60,568 nt of DNA from an uncultured Collinsella sp. GTDB lineage: Bacteria > Actinomycetota > Coriobacteriia > Coriobacteriales > Coriobacteriaceae. Made by a program: the position numbers and the translations under genes. The stretch spans positions 1-60,568 of the forward strand of contig CAAEEB010000085.1 in NCBI GenBank assembly GCA_900754745.1, in the 5' to 3' direction. The first letter of the stretch is position 1; the number at the start of each line of letters is the position of its first letter. Below are positions 1-8,429 of this stretch, in pieces. Under the pieces are notes generated by a model, which had not been told where the DNA came from, ran no database searches, and saw only the letters and a list, made by a program, of their open reading frames with translations.

Positions 1-243
1 AGAGGAGGTATTACGAGCTCCTGTGCGAATTGGAGAGAGCGCTCCCGCAAACTGCCTCTTGACAACTTATAGGAGCGTCGGTTTTCTTTTTGCAATTCTT
101 GGCATGGTCACCGATAGCCTATTAAACGTAGTAGATGGGCCGTTTTCGTGGCGACCAGCTCGGACATAAGCGCAGCGGGGCAAAGTTACCCTGGTAATTT
201 CGCCCCACGTGCATTGCAGATCGAAGGCGCCCGGCGTCGAGGC
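1..243. other. Intergenic region downstream of proB
   Basis: No credible gene is visible. An imperfect hairpin (177-206, 14-bp arms with two mismatches) lies just past the 3' end of proB. It has no clear T-run, so a terminator role is only possible. Confidence 0.4.
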
Positions 244-1371
244 CTAAGAAAATACAATCAAGTTGTCCCTGTGGATCGCGGGTTTCTCGGCCAGGTCTGC
301 CAGCAGGTGGTTGCTGGCAATCTGATCCTGGCGGCGGCCGGCAGCAAGCTCCAACACGTCCGAATCGGCCTCGGCGATACCGCGGGCGACAACCATACCG
401 CTCGGGTCGCACACATCGAGCACATCGCCCTCGGCAAACTCGCCATCGACCTGGCGAATACCCACCGCGAGTAAGGACGAACCGCGACTGACCAGCGCCT
501 TCGCGGCACCGTCGTCAACCGTTACCGAGCCATGAGCCTTGTCACCCAGCGCGATCCACAGCTTGCGCGGCGCAATGTCCAGGCGCTCCGCCGGCGGATC
601 GAACAGGGTTCCCACGCTCTCGCCACGGGCCAGGCGCACGAGCGCATCGGGCTCCTCGCCCGAGCAAATCACGCTCTGAATGCCGGCCGTCATCAAAATG
701 CGGCTCGCGCGGATCTTGGTGATCATGCCGCCGGTGCCCACCGACGTCGAAGAATCACCCGCCGAGGCAATGATCTTGGCATCGATTTTGCGTACGACCG
801 GGACAAACTCGGCCGTCGGATCCTCATGAGGATTGGCAGTGTAGAGGCCGTCGATGTCCGAAAGCGTCACGCACAGATCGGCAGAAACCAAGCAGCTCAC
901 GAGCGCAGCCAGCGTGTCGTTGTCGCCGAACTTGATCTCGTCAACGGTGACGGTGTCGTTTTCGTTGACGACCGGCACCACGCCCAGCTCCACCAAGCGC
1001 AGCAAAGCGTCGCGCGCGTGCAGGTAGGACGTACGGCGCGCCGTGTCGTGGCGCGTGAGCAGCACGAGCGAGGTAAGCAGGTCACGCGCATGGAACTCCT
1101 CGTCGTAGGCCGACGAGATGATGCACTGGCCGGCCGAAGCGCATGCCTGCAGGCTCGGCAGATCGCCGACCGGTTTGCGGTCGAAACCCAGCACGGGATA
1201 GCCACAGGCAATGGCGCCGGAGCTTACCACGACCAGACGCCAGCCGAGTTTGCGCAGGGCAGCAGCCTGATCGGCAAGCCCGCCGATAAAGGCGCGGTTG
1301 ACCTTACCGTCGGCACCCACCACCGTGGACGAGCCAATCTTTACCACCATCGTTTTATAAGAAGTCGTCAT
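244..1371 (-). CDS. proB: Glutamate 5-kinase
   Basis: ProB phosphorylates the gamma-carboxyl of glutamate, the first committed step of proline synthesis in the cytoplasm. The 375-residue protein opens with the amino-acid-kinase nucleotide motif VVKIGSST (residues 9-16). It continues with SSGAIACG near residue 50 and a VNENDTV segment in the middle. The last ~90 residues fit a PUA domain, so this is the full-length two-domain form. ATG 1371 is chosen because it gives the usual N-terminal length; its ribosome binding site is weak, and ATG 1350 is the alternative. The expected partner proA is not immediately downstream within the window. pncB lies upstream on the same strand, about 100 bp away. 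Confidence 0.95.
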   Translation of the reverse strand: MTTSYKTMVVKIGSSTVVGADGKVNRAFIGGLADQAAALRKLGWRLVVVSSGAIACGYPVLGFDRKPVGDLPSLQACASAGQCIISSAYDEEFHARDLLTSLVLLTRHDTARRTSYLHARDALLRLVELGVVPVVNENDTVTVDEIKFGDNDTLAALVSCLVSADLCVTLSDIDGLYTANPHEDPTAEFVPVVRKIDAKIIASAGDSSTSVGTGGMITKIRASRILMTAGIQSVICSGEEPDALVRLARGESVGTLFDPPAERLDIAPRKLWIALGDKAHGSVTVDDGAAKALVSRGSSLLAVGIRQVDGEFAEGDVLDVCDPSGMVVARGIAEADSDVLELAAGRRQDQIASNHLLADLAEKPAIHRDNLIVFS

Positions 1372-1432
1372 ACGTCAAACCAATCGAATGTCGAGCGTTC
1401 GGGCGAGCTGGGGCAGCCGGGGCACCCGGTGC

Positions 1433-1470
1433 GGGACGGACGAAAATGATCCGTTTTCCTCCGTCCCCTT
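1433..1470. repeat. GGGACGGA inverted repeat
   Basis: Arms GGGACGGA (from 1433) and TCCGTCCC (ending near 1469) flank a centre with AAAATGATCCG. It sits between pncB and proB and resembles the other GGGACGG-type palindromes at 3720-3800 and 16440-16512. It could act as a terminator for pncB, but there is no long T-run. Confidence 0.5.
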
Positions 1471-1474
1471 CGAA

Positions 1475-2980
1475 TCATTTTGCCCAGGGGAAGGCGGATG
1501 CCGCGGCCATGTTCTTGCGTACGAGCTCGTCGCGCACCTGGGCCAGGCCCTGCTCCATGCCCACCACGTAGGTCTGCGGATACAGGAAGCGCTTGTAGGC
1601 AGCGTCCAGATGATCGAGCGCCCAGGCGCAACGCTCGCGCGCGTCCTGGATGCTCTCGCGAGGAGCCACCGCGCTGCCGTCGCGCACAATCGGCATCAGC
1701 AGCTCACGATACTCAAGCTCGGACACATCGGTCACCAAGGCAGCATCGTTCACGGCCACGAGGGTATTGCCGCGCGCGGCGCCCTCACCTGCCAGATGGT
1801 CCTCGTCATAGATCATGTCGCAGACCGGGCCGCCAAAGCCATCGTAATAACGGCGCACGCGCTGCACGCCGGGAATCGTGCGCTTGTAGGGCTGCTCGGA
1901 AAGCTTCACCACCGGCGTCCACGGGTCCGTCTCGCTCGCGCGACGGGCCGAAAGCTTGTACACGCCGCCCAGCGCCGGCTGATCGTAGCAGGTCGCGAGC
2001 TTGGTGCCCACGCCAAAGCTATCGATGGGCGCGCCCTGGTCGAGCAGCGACTGGATCGTGTACTCGTCCAGGTCGTTGGAGACCGAAATCCCCACATAGG
2101 GCAGGCCCTCAGCATCGAAACGGCCGCGGACATACTTGGACAACTTGGCGAGGTCGCCCGAGTCGATGCGAATAGCCGACAGGCGCTCGCCCACCGCCTC
2201 CATCTCCTTGGCAACCGTAATGGCGTGCTCGCAGCCCTCGCGTACATCGTAGGTGTCGATGAGCAGCGTACAGTTCTTGGGGCTCGACTTGGCAAAGGCG
2301 CGGAAGGCCTCGAGCTCGGAATCGAAGCTCATCACCCAGCTATGCGCGTGTGTGCCAAAGACGGGAATGCCGTAGCGGCGCCCGGCAAGCACGTTGGACG
2401 TAGACGAGCAGCCCGCCACGTAGCTCGCGCGCGCAACAGCCAGGCCGCCATCGGGACCCTGGGCGCGACGCAGGCCAAACTCGGCGACGGGGCGACCATC
2501 GGCCGCCAGTACTACGCGCGCCGTCTTGGTGGCGACGAGCGTCTGGAAGCCGACGATGTTGAGCAACGCGGTCTCGAGCAGCTGGCATTCCAGTGACGGG
2601 CCGGTGACGCGCACCATGGGCTCGCGCGGAAAGACAAGCTCGCCCTCGGGCACGGCGTCGATATTCACGTGCGCACGGAAGTTGCGCAGGTAATCGAGGA
2701 ATGCAGACTTAAACATCGCGCCGCCAGCCGGAGCCTGGAGCGAAGCTAGATAGTCGATATCCTCGGGCGTAAAGCGCAGGTTCTCGACAAGCTCGGGCAG
2801 CTCGGCGGTACCGCACATGACGGCATACGCGCTGCCAAAGGGATGGTCACGGTAAAACGCCGTAAAGCAACCCTGCTCATTGGCCTTGCCGCTCTCCCAC
2901 AGGCCCTGGGCCATAGTGAGTTCGTACAGATCGGTGAGCATTGCGATGTCGGTGGGATGCGAGATGTCGGTCAAAGCCAT
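1475..2980 (-). CDS. pncB: Nicotinate phosphoribosyltransferase
   Basis: The enzyme joins nicotinate to PRPP to make nicotinate mononucleotide, the entry step of NAD salvage. The 501-residue product begins MALTDISHPTDIAMLTDLYE, a classic family N-terminus. It also carries TDLYELTMAQG, RIDSGDLAKLS and DSFGVGTKL in the usual order, with a long C-terminal tail typical of the ~490-residue bacterial form. The frame is open further upstream, but ATG 2980 is chosen because AAAGG lies just before it and conserved sequence begins there. It is likely transcribed separately from the small membrane-protein gene upstream. Confidence 0.93.
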   Translation of the reverse strand: MALTDISHPTDIAMLTDLYELTMAQGLWESGKANEQGCFTAFYRDHPFGSAYAVMCGTAELPELVENLRFTPEDIDYLASLQAPAGGAMFKSAFLDYLRNFRAHVNIDAVPEGELVFPREPMVRVTGPSLECQLLETALLNIVGFQTLVATKTARVVLAADGRPVAEFGLRRAQGPDGGLAVARASYVAGCSSTSNVLAGRRYGIPVFGTHAHSWVMSFDSELEAFRAFAKSSPKNCTLLIDTYDVREGCEHAITVAKEMEAVGERLSAIRIDSGDLAKLSKYVRGRFDAEGLPYVGISVSNDLDEYTIQSLLDQGAPIDSFGVGTKLATCYDQPALGGVYKLSARRASETDPWTPVVKLSEQPYKRTIPGVQRVRRYYDGFGGPVCDMIYDEDHLAGEGAARGNTLVAVNDAALVTDVSELEYRELLMPIVRDGSAVAPRESIQDARERCAWALDHLDAAYKRFLYPQTYVVGMEQGLAQVRDELVRKNMAAASAFPWAK

Positions 2981-3062
2981 GGGGCGACCTTTCGGATGTG
3001 TTGTGCAGAGGTTGAGGGTTGGGCGAGACGGACGTGCGGGCATGGAGCCCGGCGCGAACAGG

Positions 3063-3521
3063 TTAGTGCAGGCCCATGCTGCCCGTGATCGTGTAAACCA
3101 TAAAGACGATAAACGCGATGAGGGCGAGCACGATGATGATTTTTTGAGCCGGAGCCATGCCGGGGATCTCATTCTCGCCCGTAGGCTCCTTGGAGGTGAC
3201 CATGCGCTGGGCAAAGGTCATCTCGTCACGGCTCGGTTTGGGCTCGACGGGCTTGGGGTGAGCGGCTCTTTTGGGCTGAGGTTTGGGTGCGGTGGACGCG
3301 GGCTTCGCGGCGGCGGGCTTGGGCGCAGGCGCGGGCTTGGGCGCGGGCGCAACCTTCGCAGCGGCCTCCTCGGCCTTCTCGCGCTCGGCACGCAGGGCGG
3401 CCAGCTCCTCACGCTCGCGGCGCGCCTCTTCCTGGGCCTCGCGACGAGCCTTCTCGGCGCGGAGCTCTTCCAACTCGGCGCGCTCCTCGGCAGACAGTGG
3501 TTGGGACTCAAGCTCGGCCAT
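3063..3521 (-). CDS. Small coiled-coil, single-TM protein of unknown function
   Basis: I do not recognise a family for this 152-residue protein. Residues 1-55 are highly charged and helical (repeated E/A/R heptads). Residues 56-98 are a Pro-Ala-Lys linker. Residues 125-146 form one hydrophobic segment (KIIIVLALIAFIVFMVYTI), followed by a six-residue tail. It should be tail-anchored with the charged part in the cytoplasm. ATG 3521 is preceded by an AAAGG-type ribosome binding site. The tRNA-Ala terminator ends directly upstream, so the gene probably has its own short promoter or relies on readthrough. Confidence 0.75.
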   Translation of the reverse strand: MAELESQPLSAEERAELEELRAEKARREAQEEARREREELAALRAEREKAEEAAAKVAPAPKPAPAPKPAAAKPASTAPKPQPKRAAHPKPVEPKPSRDEMTFAQRMVTSKEPTGENEIPGMAPAQKIIIVLALIAFIVFMVYTITGSMGLH

Positions 3522-3539
3522 GGTATTGCCCTTTCTTTT

Positions 3540-3573
3540 TAAAAAAAGCCGCCGACACAATGTCAGCGGCTTA
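3540..3573 (-). terminator. Rho-independent terminator after tRNA-Ala
   Basis: On the minus strand GCCGCTGACA and TGTCGGCGGC form a 10-bp stem with a TTG loop, followed by seven T residues. It lies 14 nt past the 3' end of the tRNA. Confidence 0.9.
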
Positions 3574-3586
3574 TCAAATCCAAGGG

Positions 3587-3659
3587 TGGAGACGAAGGGA
3601 GTCGAACCCTCGGCCTCTGCCATGCGACGGCAGCGCTCTCCCAACTGAGCTACGTCCCC
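3587..3659 (-). tRNA. tRNA-Ala, anticodon CGC
   Basis: A full cloverleaf can be drawn: acceptor GGGGACG/CGTCTCC, D-arm GCTC/GAGC, anticodon stem CTGCC/GGCAG with loop GTCGCAT (anticodon CGC), and T-arm with TTCGACT. The third acceptor pair is G3:U70, the identity element of alanine tRNAs, and the discriminator is A73. The 3' CCA is not encoded (CCC follows A73). The terminator sits directly downstream. Confidence 0.95.
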
Positions 3660-3717
3660 AGGACAAGTTGATATTTTACCTACGGCTCGCCAACTGTCAA
3701 CGCCCAATACCCAGTCT

Positions 3718-3801
3718 TTTTGGGACGGGACTGTTTTGGCTACTTTTCGAACGTCCGAGCCACCCGATGATTTTTTAATCCCCGTCCCAGAAAAATCATC
3801 G
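3718..3801. repeat. GGGACGGG / CCCGTCCC palindromic element, copy 1
   Basis: GGGACGGG at 3722 is mirrored by CCCGTCCC near 3780. An inner hairpin pairs GATGATTTTTT with AAAAATCATC (3766-3800). The strip AATCCCCGTCCCAGAAAAATCA recurs at 16446, showing this is a dispersed repeat. It lies at the 3' end of the radical SAM gene. Confidence 0.7.
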
Positions 3802-3810
3802 GCGAACGCG

Positions 3811-4749
3811 CTACTTTGCGCTGGTGAGGACACCGGTGGTGTCGAACGCCGGGGTAAAGCTCTCGTCCACTGCGCCGCCTTCTTGCCAGAACATCGTCGT
3901 AAAGCCCAAGTCGTCGGCATGGTCGAGCACCTGCTCGTACTCCTCGCGCGTCACGGCGCGCGCCAACTCGCCGCCTTGCTCACGCATGAGCGCATTGGGG
4001 GTGTACTGGTTCATGACCGAAATCGGCACGTTGCCCACCGTCTGCCACACCAGATCCAGCACGCGACATGAATCGTCTGCATGTCCCGGCAGTACCAGAT
4101 GGCGCACAATGATGCCGCGCTTCATGAGCCCGTCCTCGTCCACCATCTCTCCCCCGCGGCGCTCGATCTCGCGCGCCATCTGAGCCAGGCCCGACACGGC
4201 CACGCGCGGGTAATCCTTAATATGAGAAAGCGACTGCGCAAGCCCCGCATCGGCATATTTAAAGTCGGTAAGCCACACATCGACCAGATCGCCGAGCGCC
4301 GCCACGGCACTCGCCCGCTCATAGCCGCTCGTGTTGTAGACGATCGGGATGTCCAGCCCGCGCTCCCGCGCTGCGGCAATCGCGGACGGCAGCAGGTGAG
4401 CATAATGCGTCGCAGTCACCAAGTTGATGTTGTTGGCACCCTGGTCCTGCAGCTCCAGCATAATCTCGACCAAACGCTGGGGCGTAATCTCAAGACCGAA
4501 ATTGCCCGTCGAGATCTCGTGGTTTTGGCAATAGACGCATTTGAGCGAACAGCCGCTAAAGAAAATCGTGCCCGAGCCGGCCTCGCCCGAGATAGGCGGC
4601 TCCTCCCACATATGGAGCGCCGCACGGGCGACCTTAAGCGTGTTGTCGGCGCCGCACACGCCACGCGCGCCCTCGTCGCGCGCCGCGCCGCAACGGCGTG
4701 GACACAAATGGCAGGCGGGCGAAAAAAGTTCGGTCAACGACGTCGGCAT
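3811..4749 (-). CDS. PflA-like radical SAM protein
   Basis: This 312-residue protein carries the radical SAM iron-sulfur motif CSLKCVYC (C67, C71, C74). Before it is a second Cys cluster near the N-terminus (C13, C16, C20, C32), as in the PflX-type 'pyruvate formate-lyase activating enzyme homologue' group. Such proteins are expected to cleave S-adenosylmethionine to a 5'-deoxyadenosyl radical. The substrate of this subgroup is not established, and no glycyl-radical enzyme gene is adjacent. A TTG five codons earlier is in frame, but ATG 4749 has GGAG nine bases upstream and is preferred. Confidence 0.85.
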   Translation of the reverse strand: MPTSLTELFSPACHLCPRRCGAARDEGARGVCGADNTLKVARAALHMWEEPPISGEAGSGTIFFSGCSLKCVYCQNHEISTGNFGLEITPQRLVEIMLELQDQGANNINLVTATHYAHLLPSAIAAARERGLDIPIVYNTSGYERASAVAALGDLVDVWLTDFKYADAGLAQSLSHIKDYPRVAVSGLAQMAREIERRGGEMVDEDGLMKRGIIVRHLVLPGHADDSCRVLDLVWQTVGNVPISVMNQYTPNALMREQGGELARAVTREEYEQVLDHADDLGFTTMFWQEGGAVDESFTPAFDTTGVLTSAK

Positions 4750-5283
4750 AAAAACATGCTCCAAAACAACGATTCAGCAGCTCAAACGTAAAGGCCCGGA
4801 CCGCACAGACGGCTCCAAGCCCAAGGTGCCGTAATCGTCCGACACGATTTTTGTAATGTCAAGACTGGAATCAACAAAGTGCCGCTTTATGATGTAGGTA
4901 TTCCGCCCCCCGCGGAGCAACTGGGTGAACCGTCGCGTTTATTTAGGGAGCCCACACAGTCGTACTTAGTACAGGTATCCTTCGTTGTTAAGGACGCTGG
5001 AACAGTCGATGAGGGCACCCACCTGTTTTAGGTGGGTTCATTTTCGTAACGTGGGGGGTGGTTTTCTTTTGCCGATTTTGCCAAAAATTGCCATCGCAGA
5101 TCCCGTATGACACCCAACAGTACTCGGCAGAACCCCCGCCAACATCCCAATATCTGGTAAGCGCGTGATAATCGCACGGCGCAAACCCCCGCACCCCCTC
5201 GGTCGAGTATCATGGGTCAGCTATGCCCTTTTGCGCGTAGCGCCCTTTGACCTTTTCCTTCGACGCTTGGCGGTTTTCGATTC
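4750..5283. other. Long intergenic region between divergent genes
   Basis: No convincing protein gene. It separates the divergent radical SAM and WecA-like genes and must hold both promoters. The middle (4888-5070) has the structured RNA candidate described separately. Confidence 0.6.
4900..5070 (+). ncRNA. Structured small RNA candidate, 6S-like
   Basis: A -10 box TATGAT (4888-4893) is followed by a ~170-nt segment. Its two ends pair: CCGCCCCCCGC (4903-4913) with GTGGGGGGTGG (5051-5061), 11 bp with two G-U pairs, followed by TTTTCTTTT. Inside are a local hairpin CCCACCT/AGGTGGG (5018-5036) and an apical TCCTT/AAGGA hairpin. TGAACC (4926-4931) can alternatively pair with GGTTCA (5035-5040). 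Length, closed terminal stem, open middle and possible refolding hairpin fit 6S RNA. I infer this by shape, not by a sequence match I can confirm. Confidence 0.5.
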
Positions 5284-6483
5284 ATGGCTTCATCCACGAG
5301 CTTCATACCGTACTTATGCGTGGCGGCCGCTGCCTTTATCACGACATTTCTCACGGTGCCCCTGGTCAAGCGCCTGGCAATCAAGCTCGACGCCGTCGAC
5401 TATCCCTCAAAGCGCCGCATTAACACCAAGCCCATCCCGCGCATGGGCGGCACGGCGGTCTTTTTGGGCCTTGTCGTCGCCTGCATTGTGCAGATCCTAG
5501 GCACCTGGTACCTGGGCTGGCCGCCCGTTTTGGTGCCTCATCCCCTCTTACACATCAGCTACCCCATACTGGCGCTTTCTTTTACCGTCATCTTTGCGAC
5601 CGGCGCAATCGACGACGTCTACCAGCTCAAGCCCAAGCAAAAGCTGACCGGTCAGGTCCTCGCCGCGCTCATCGCCTGCGTGGGCGGCCTGCGCATCGGC
5701 GTCATCGTCAACCCGTTTGCCCCTGGCGATATCATGCTTGGCTGGCTCGCCTACCCCATCACCGTGATCTACCTGGTGGCGTTCACCAACATCATCAACC
5801 TCATCGACGGCCTCGACGGCCTGGCCACGGGCATTTGCGGCATCGCATCGTTCACCATGTTCACGATGGCCATGCTTTCGGGCCGTATCGACGCCGCCGC
5901 GCTCTCCATCGCGCTCTTTGGCTCGTGCGTGGCTTTTCTGCATTACAACTTCAACCCCGCGAGCATCTTCTTGGGCGACTCGGGGTCGCTGCTGTTGGGC
6001 TTCGCTCTGGGCTCTATCTCGCTGCTCAACGTGAGCCGCACCGCCGCGCTCACCTCTCTCATCATCCCGCTCATCGTAGCCGGCGTGCCCATCATCGACA
6101 CGTTCAGCGCCATCGTGCGCCGCAAGCGCGCCCACATTAGCATCGGACAGGCTGACAAGGGCCACATCCACCACCGCCTGATCCAAGAGGGTTACAACCA
6201 AAAGCAGGCTGTGCTGCTCATCTACGCCTGGTGCATCATGCTTTCGGCCGGCGCCGCCGCGATCAATCAGGTCGAGGTGCCCACGCGCGTGCTCATCTTT
6301 GTCGTGCTCGCCATTGGCTCGGCGGCCTTCGCCAAGCACCTGCACCTGTTTGAGCCCGTCTTGCGCCACCATTACAACAAGCGCACACACGAGGACGAGC
6401 TGGTAACCCCCGACGACCCCGCCTTTAAACAGGAGGAGCAGGCAGCCGAGGAGCGCAAGGAGGAGCGCCACCACAGGCGCTAG
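5284..6483 (+). CDS. Undecaprenyl-phosphate GlcNAc-1-phosphate transferase, WecA/TagO-like
   Basis: An integral membrane sugar-phosphate transferase that loads the first sugar onto undecaprenyl phosphate for a cell-surface polymer. The 399-residue protein has about ten membrane segments and the family signatures: DDVYQLKPKQKLTGQ, NIINLIDGLDGLATGI, FLGDSGSLLLGF (catalytic Asp cluster) and HIHHRL. The HIHHR pattern separates it from MraY. The last ~35 residues are a charged cytoplasmic tail (KEERHHRR end). ATG 5284 is the only sensible start. It stands alone, so the polymer it primes cannot be told from context. Confidence 0.9.
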   Translation: MASSTSFIPYLCVAAAAFITTFLTVPLVKRLAIKLDAVDYPSKRRINTKPIPRMGGTAVFLGLVVACIVQILGTWYLGWPPVLVPHPLLHISYPILALSFTVIFATGAIDDVYQLKPKQKLTGQVLAALIACVGGLRIGVIVNPFAPGDIMLGWLAYPITVIYLVAFTNIINLIDGLDGLATGICGIASFTMFTMAMLSGRIDAAALSIALFGSCVAFLHYNFNPASIFLGDSGSLLLGFALGSISLLNVSRTAALTSLIIPLIVAGVPIIDTFSAIVRRKRAHISIGQADKGHIHHRLIQEGYNQKQAVLLIYAWCIMLSAGAAAINQVEVPTRVLIFVVLAIGSAAFAKHLHLFEPVLRHHYNKRTHEDELVTPDDPAFKQEEQAAEERKEERHHRR

Positions 6484-6643
6484 GTTTTATTGCCAAGGAA
6501 GTGACTCTTTGCTGCTGGCCGCTCGCGACCGCGTCGCGACCGCCGCATAGCCCTCGCCCTACCGGCACCTCGCCCACTTACGCCCCACCCCTTTCAATAA
6601 ACGCGTTATCATCTTGACCAATACGCATACGTTAGGAGCAATC

Positions 6644-7693
6644 ATGCCAAACGAGAACAGCTACGAAGTCGCGCTGCAAAAGAGCAACGCCATTCGCGAG
6701 GGCCTGGCAAAGACGCCCGAGAAGTTCACCATGCTCACCGGCGACCGCCCGACCGGCCGCTTACACCTGGGTCACTACTTCGGCACCCTCAAGGGCCGTG
6801 TTGAACTGCAGAACATGGGCGCCAAGACCAACGTGCTCATCGCCGACTACCAGGTCATCACCGACCGCGACACCACCGAGCATATCCAGGACAACGTGTA
6901 CAACATGGTCATGGACTACCTTGCCTGCGGCATCGACCCCGACAAGACCATGATCTACGCGCACTCCGCCGTGCCCGCCGCAAACCAGCTCATGCTGCCG
7001 TTCCTGTCGCTGGTGTCCGAGGCCGAGCTGGCGCGCAATCCCACGGTCAAGGCCGAGATGGAGGCCTCGGGCCACGAGCTCACCGGCCTTCTGCTCACCT
7101 ACCCGGTGCACCAGGCCTGCGACATCCTGTTCTGCAAGGGCAACGTGGTGCCGGTCGGTCGCGACCAGCTGCCGCACATCGAGCTCACCCGCACCATCGC
7201 TCGCCGCTTTAACAACCGCTATGGCAAGGTATTTCCCGAGGTCGAAGCGCTGCTGTCCGAGACCCCGCTGCTGCCCGGCCTGGACGGTCGCAAGATGAGC
7301 AAGAGCTACGGCAACGCCATCAACATCTCGATGACTGCCGAGGAGACGGCCAAGCGCATCAAGAAGAGCCAGACCGACTCCGAGCGCATGATCACGTTTG
7401 ATCCCGAGAACCGCCCCGGCGTATCCGGCCTGCTCTCGACGGCTGCCATCTGCACCGGTCGTTCCGAGGTTGAGATTGCCGAGGAGATCGGCATGGGCGG
7501 CTCCGGCCAGCTCAAGAAGTACGTGACCGAGGCCGTCAACGAGTACTTCGCCCCAATCCGTGAGCGTCGCCAGCGCTACGAGAACGACCTGGATTACGTC
7601 AAGGACGTGCTGCACGAGGGCAATCGTCGCGCCGACGAGATCGCCGAGCAGACCCTGGCCGAGGTTCAGGACGCCATGGGCATGGTGTACTAG
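6644..7693 (+). CDS. trpS: Tryptophanyl-tRNA synthetase
   Basis: A class I aminoacyl-tRNA synthetase that charges tRNA-Trp. The 349-residue protein has the HIGH-type motif GRLHLGHYFG near residue 30 and a canonical KMSKS (DGRKMSKSYGN, about residue 220). Length and spacing match bacterial TrpRS. ATG 6644 is chosen because TTAGGAG lies six bases upstream; an in-frame ATG at 6614 lacks a site. No T-box is evident in the short leader. Confidence 0.96.
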   Translation: MPNENSYEVALQKSNAIREGLAKTPEKFTMLTGDRPTGRLHLGHYFGTLKGRVELQNMGAKTNVLIADYQVITDRDTTEHIQDNVYNMVMDYLACGIDPDKTMIYAHSAVPAANQLMLPFLSLVSEAELARNPTVKAEMEASGHELTGLLLTYPVHQACDILFCKGNVVPVGRDQLPHIELTRTIARRFNNRYGKVFPEVEALLSETPLLPGLDGRKMSKSYGNAINISMTAEETAKRIKKSQTDSERMITFDPENRPGVSGLLSTAAICTGRSEVEIAEEIGMGGSGQLKKYVTEAVNEYFAPIRERRQRYENDLDYVKDVLHEGNRRADEIAEQTLAEVQDAMGMVY

Positions 7694-7744
7694 GCAAAGC
7701 GCTTTCGCACAACATAGACGGTGAGATTAGATTTCTCCCCAAAA

Positions 7745-7790
7745 CAGGAACAGGCCCGCTGGCAGTAAGTTGCCAGCGGGCCTGTTCCCG
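7745..7790. terminator. Perfect 18-bp hairpin after trpS
   Basis: GGAACAGGCCCGCTGGCA (7747-7764) and its exact complement (7771-7788) flank a 6-nt loop. No T-run follows on the plus strand. On the minus strand CTGTTTT follows, so it may stop transcription from both sides. Confidence 0.65.
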
Positions 7791-7972
7791 AAGTACACCG
7801 TTGAATCGCACAGAGGGGAGGAATGCGAATCAAACTCAACAGGGCAGGCTTTTTCATCGCCTATTGCCTGCTCCGTTGCTGAAAACAATATAGTTCACCG
7901 TGGTTTACTTTCTAGCGTCAATATGCGCCGCCATACCTTCTCCATAAGTTAGCTCCGGTAAACCTGCAATGG

Positions 7973-8012
7973 AAAACCACCACAAAGGGGACAGGCACCT
8001 TTGTGGTGGTTT
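7973..8012. repeat. CCACCACAAAGG palindrome, copy 1
   Basis: Arms AACCACCACAAAGG and CCTTTGTGGTGGTT enclose GGACAGGCA. This is the first of five copies in the window, and it sits just past the 3' end of the MGMT-family gene. Copy 2, in opposite orientation, sits before that gene's start. Confidence 0.85.
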
Positions 8013-8028
8013 GGCCACGGCAGAGCTG

Positions 8029-8349
8029 TTAGAGTCCGGCCGGCCAACGACAGGCGGACAGATCAACATGCATGGGATCGATAAACGTCACGCCCTCCCC
8101 CTTTAAGAGCTCACGCTGAGCATCGGGGCCGCCAAACGCAAAGCCCTCGCAAATACGTCCATCGGCAAACACCACACGATGGCAGGGAATCAGACCAGGG
8201 CGCGGATTGCTGTGCAGCGCATAGCCCACATAGCGCGCGCTTCGCGGACGACCGGCGAGCAGCGCCACCTGTCCGTACGTGGCGACCATCCCCTCGGGAA
8301 TCTGCTCGACCACCTCGTACACCCGCTCAAAAAAGCCCTCAGACGCCAT
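8029..8349 (-). CDS. MGMT-family protein (single-domain alkyltransferase)
   Basis: A 106-residue protein equal to just the DNA-binding, active-site domain of O6-alkylguanine-DNA alkyltransferases. A helix-turn-helix region (VATYGQVALLAGRPRSARYVG) is followed by the active-site motif IPCHRVV with Cys56. The catalytic Cys is kept, unlike the alkyltransferase-like proteins where Trp replaces it. It may accept alkyl groups or act as a damage sensor; the usual N-terminal domain is absent. ATG 8349 follows a GGAAGGGAG site. The gene is bracketed by inverted copies of a palindromic repeat. Confidence 0.88.
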   Translation of the reverse strand: MASEGFFERVYEVVEQIPEGMVATYGQVALLAGRPRSARYVGYALHSNPRPGLIPCHRVVFADGRICEGFAFGGPDAQRELLKGEGVTFIDPMHVDLSACRWPAGL

Positions 8350-8376
8350 TGCTCACTCCCTTCCACCCGGAAAAGC

Positions 8377-8419
8377 ATAAACCACCACAAAGGTGCCTGT
8401 CCCCTTTGTGGTGGTTTAT
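8377..8419. repeat. CCACCACAAAGG palindrome, copy 2
   Basis: Same palindrome with centre TGCCTGTCC, the opposite orientation to copy 1. It lies between the MGMT-family gene start and the DegV gene end. Confidence 0.85.
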
Positions 8420-8429
8420 GGCAAGTCGG

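Larger units (their letters stand above)
7694..8028. other. Intergenic region with hairpin and dispersed repeat
   Basis: No gene is supported. It holds a perfect 18-bp hairpin (7747-7788) and the first CCACCACAAAGG palindrome (7973-8012). A 60-codon open frame at 7770-7952 starts inside the hairpin and has no coding character. Confidence 0.6.

Noticed and set aside
4900..5070. RNase P RNA, tmRNA or SRP RNA
   Set aside because: None of their conserved cores is visible, and the length fits none of them well.
5548..6474. A 308-codon minus-strand open frame
   Set aside because: Antisense to the WecA-like gene.
7770..7952. A 60-codon plus-strand frame after trpS
   Set aside because: It begins inside the terminator-like hairpin and has no recognisable protein character.
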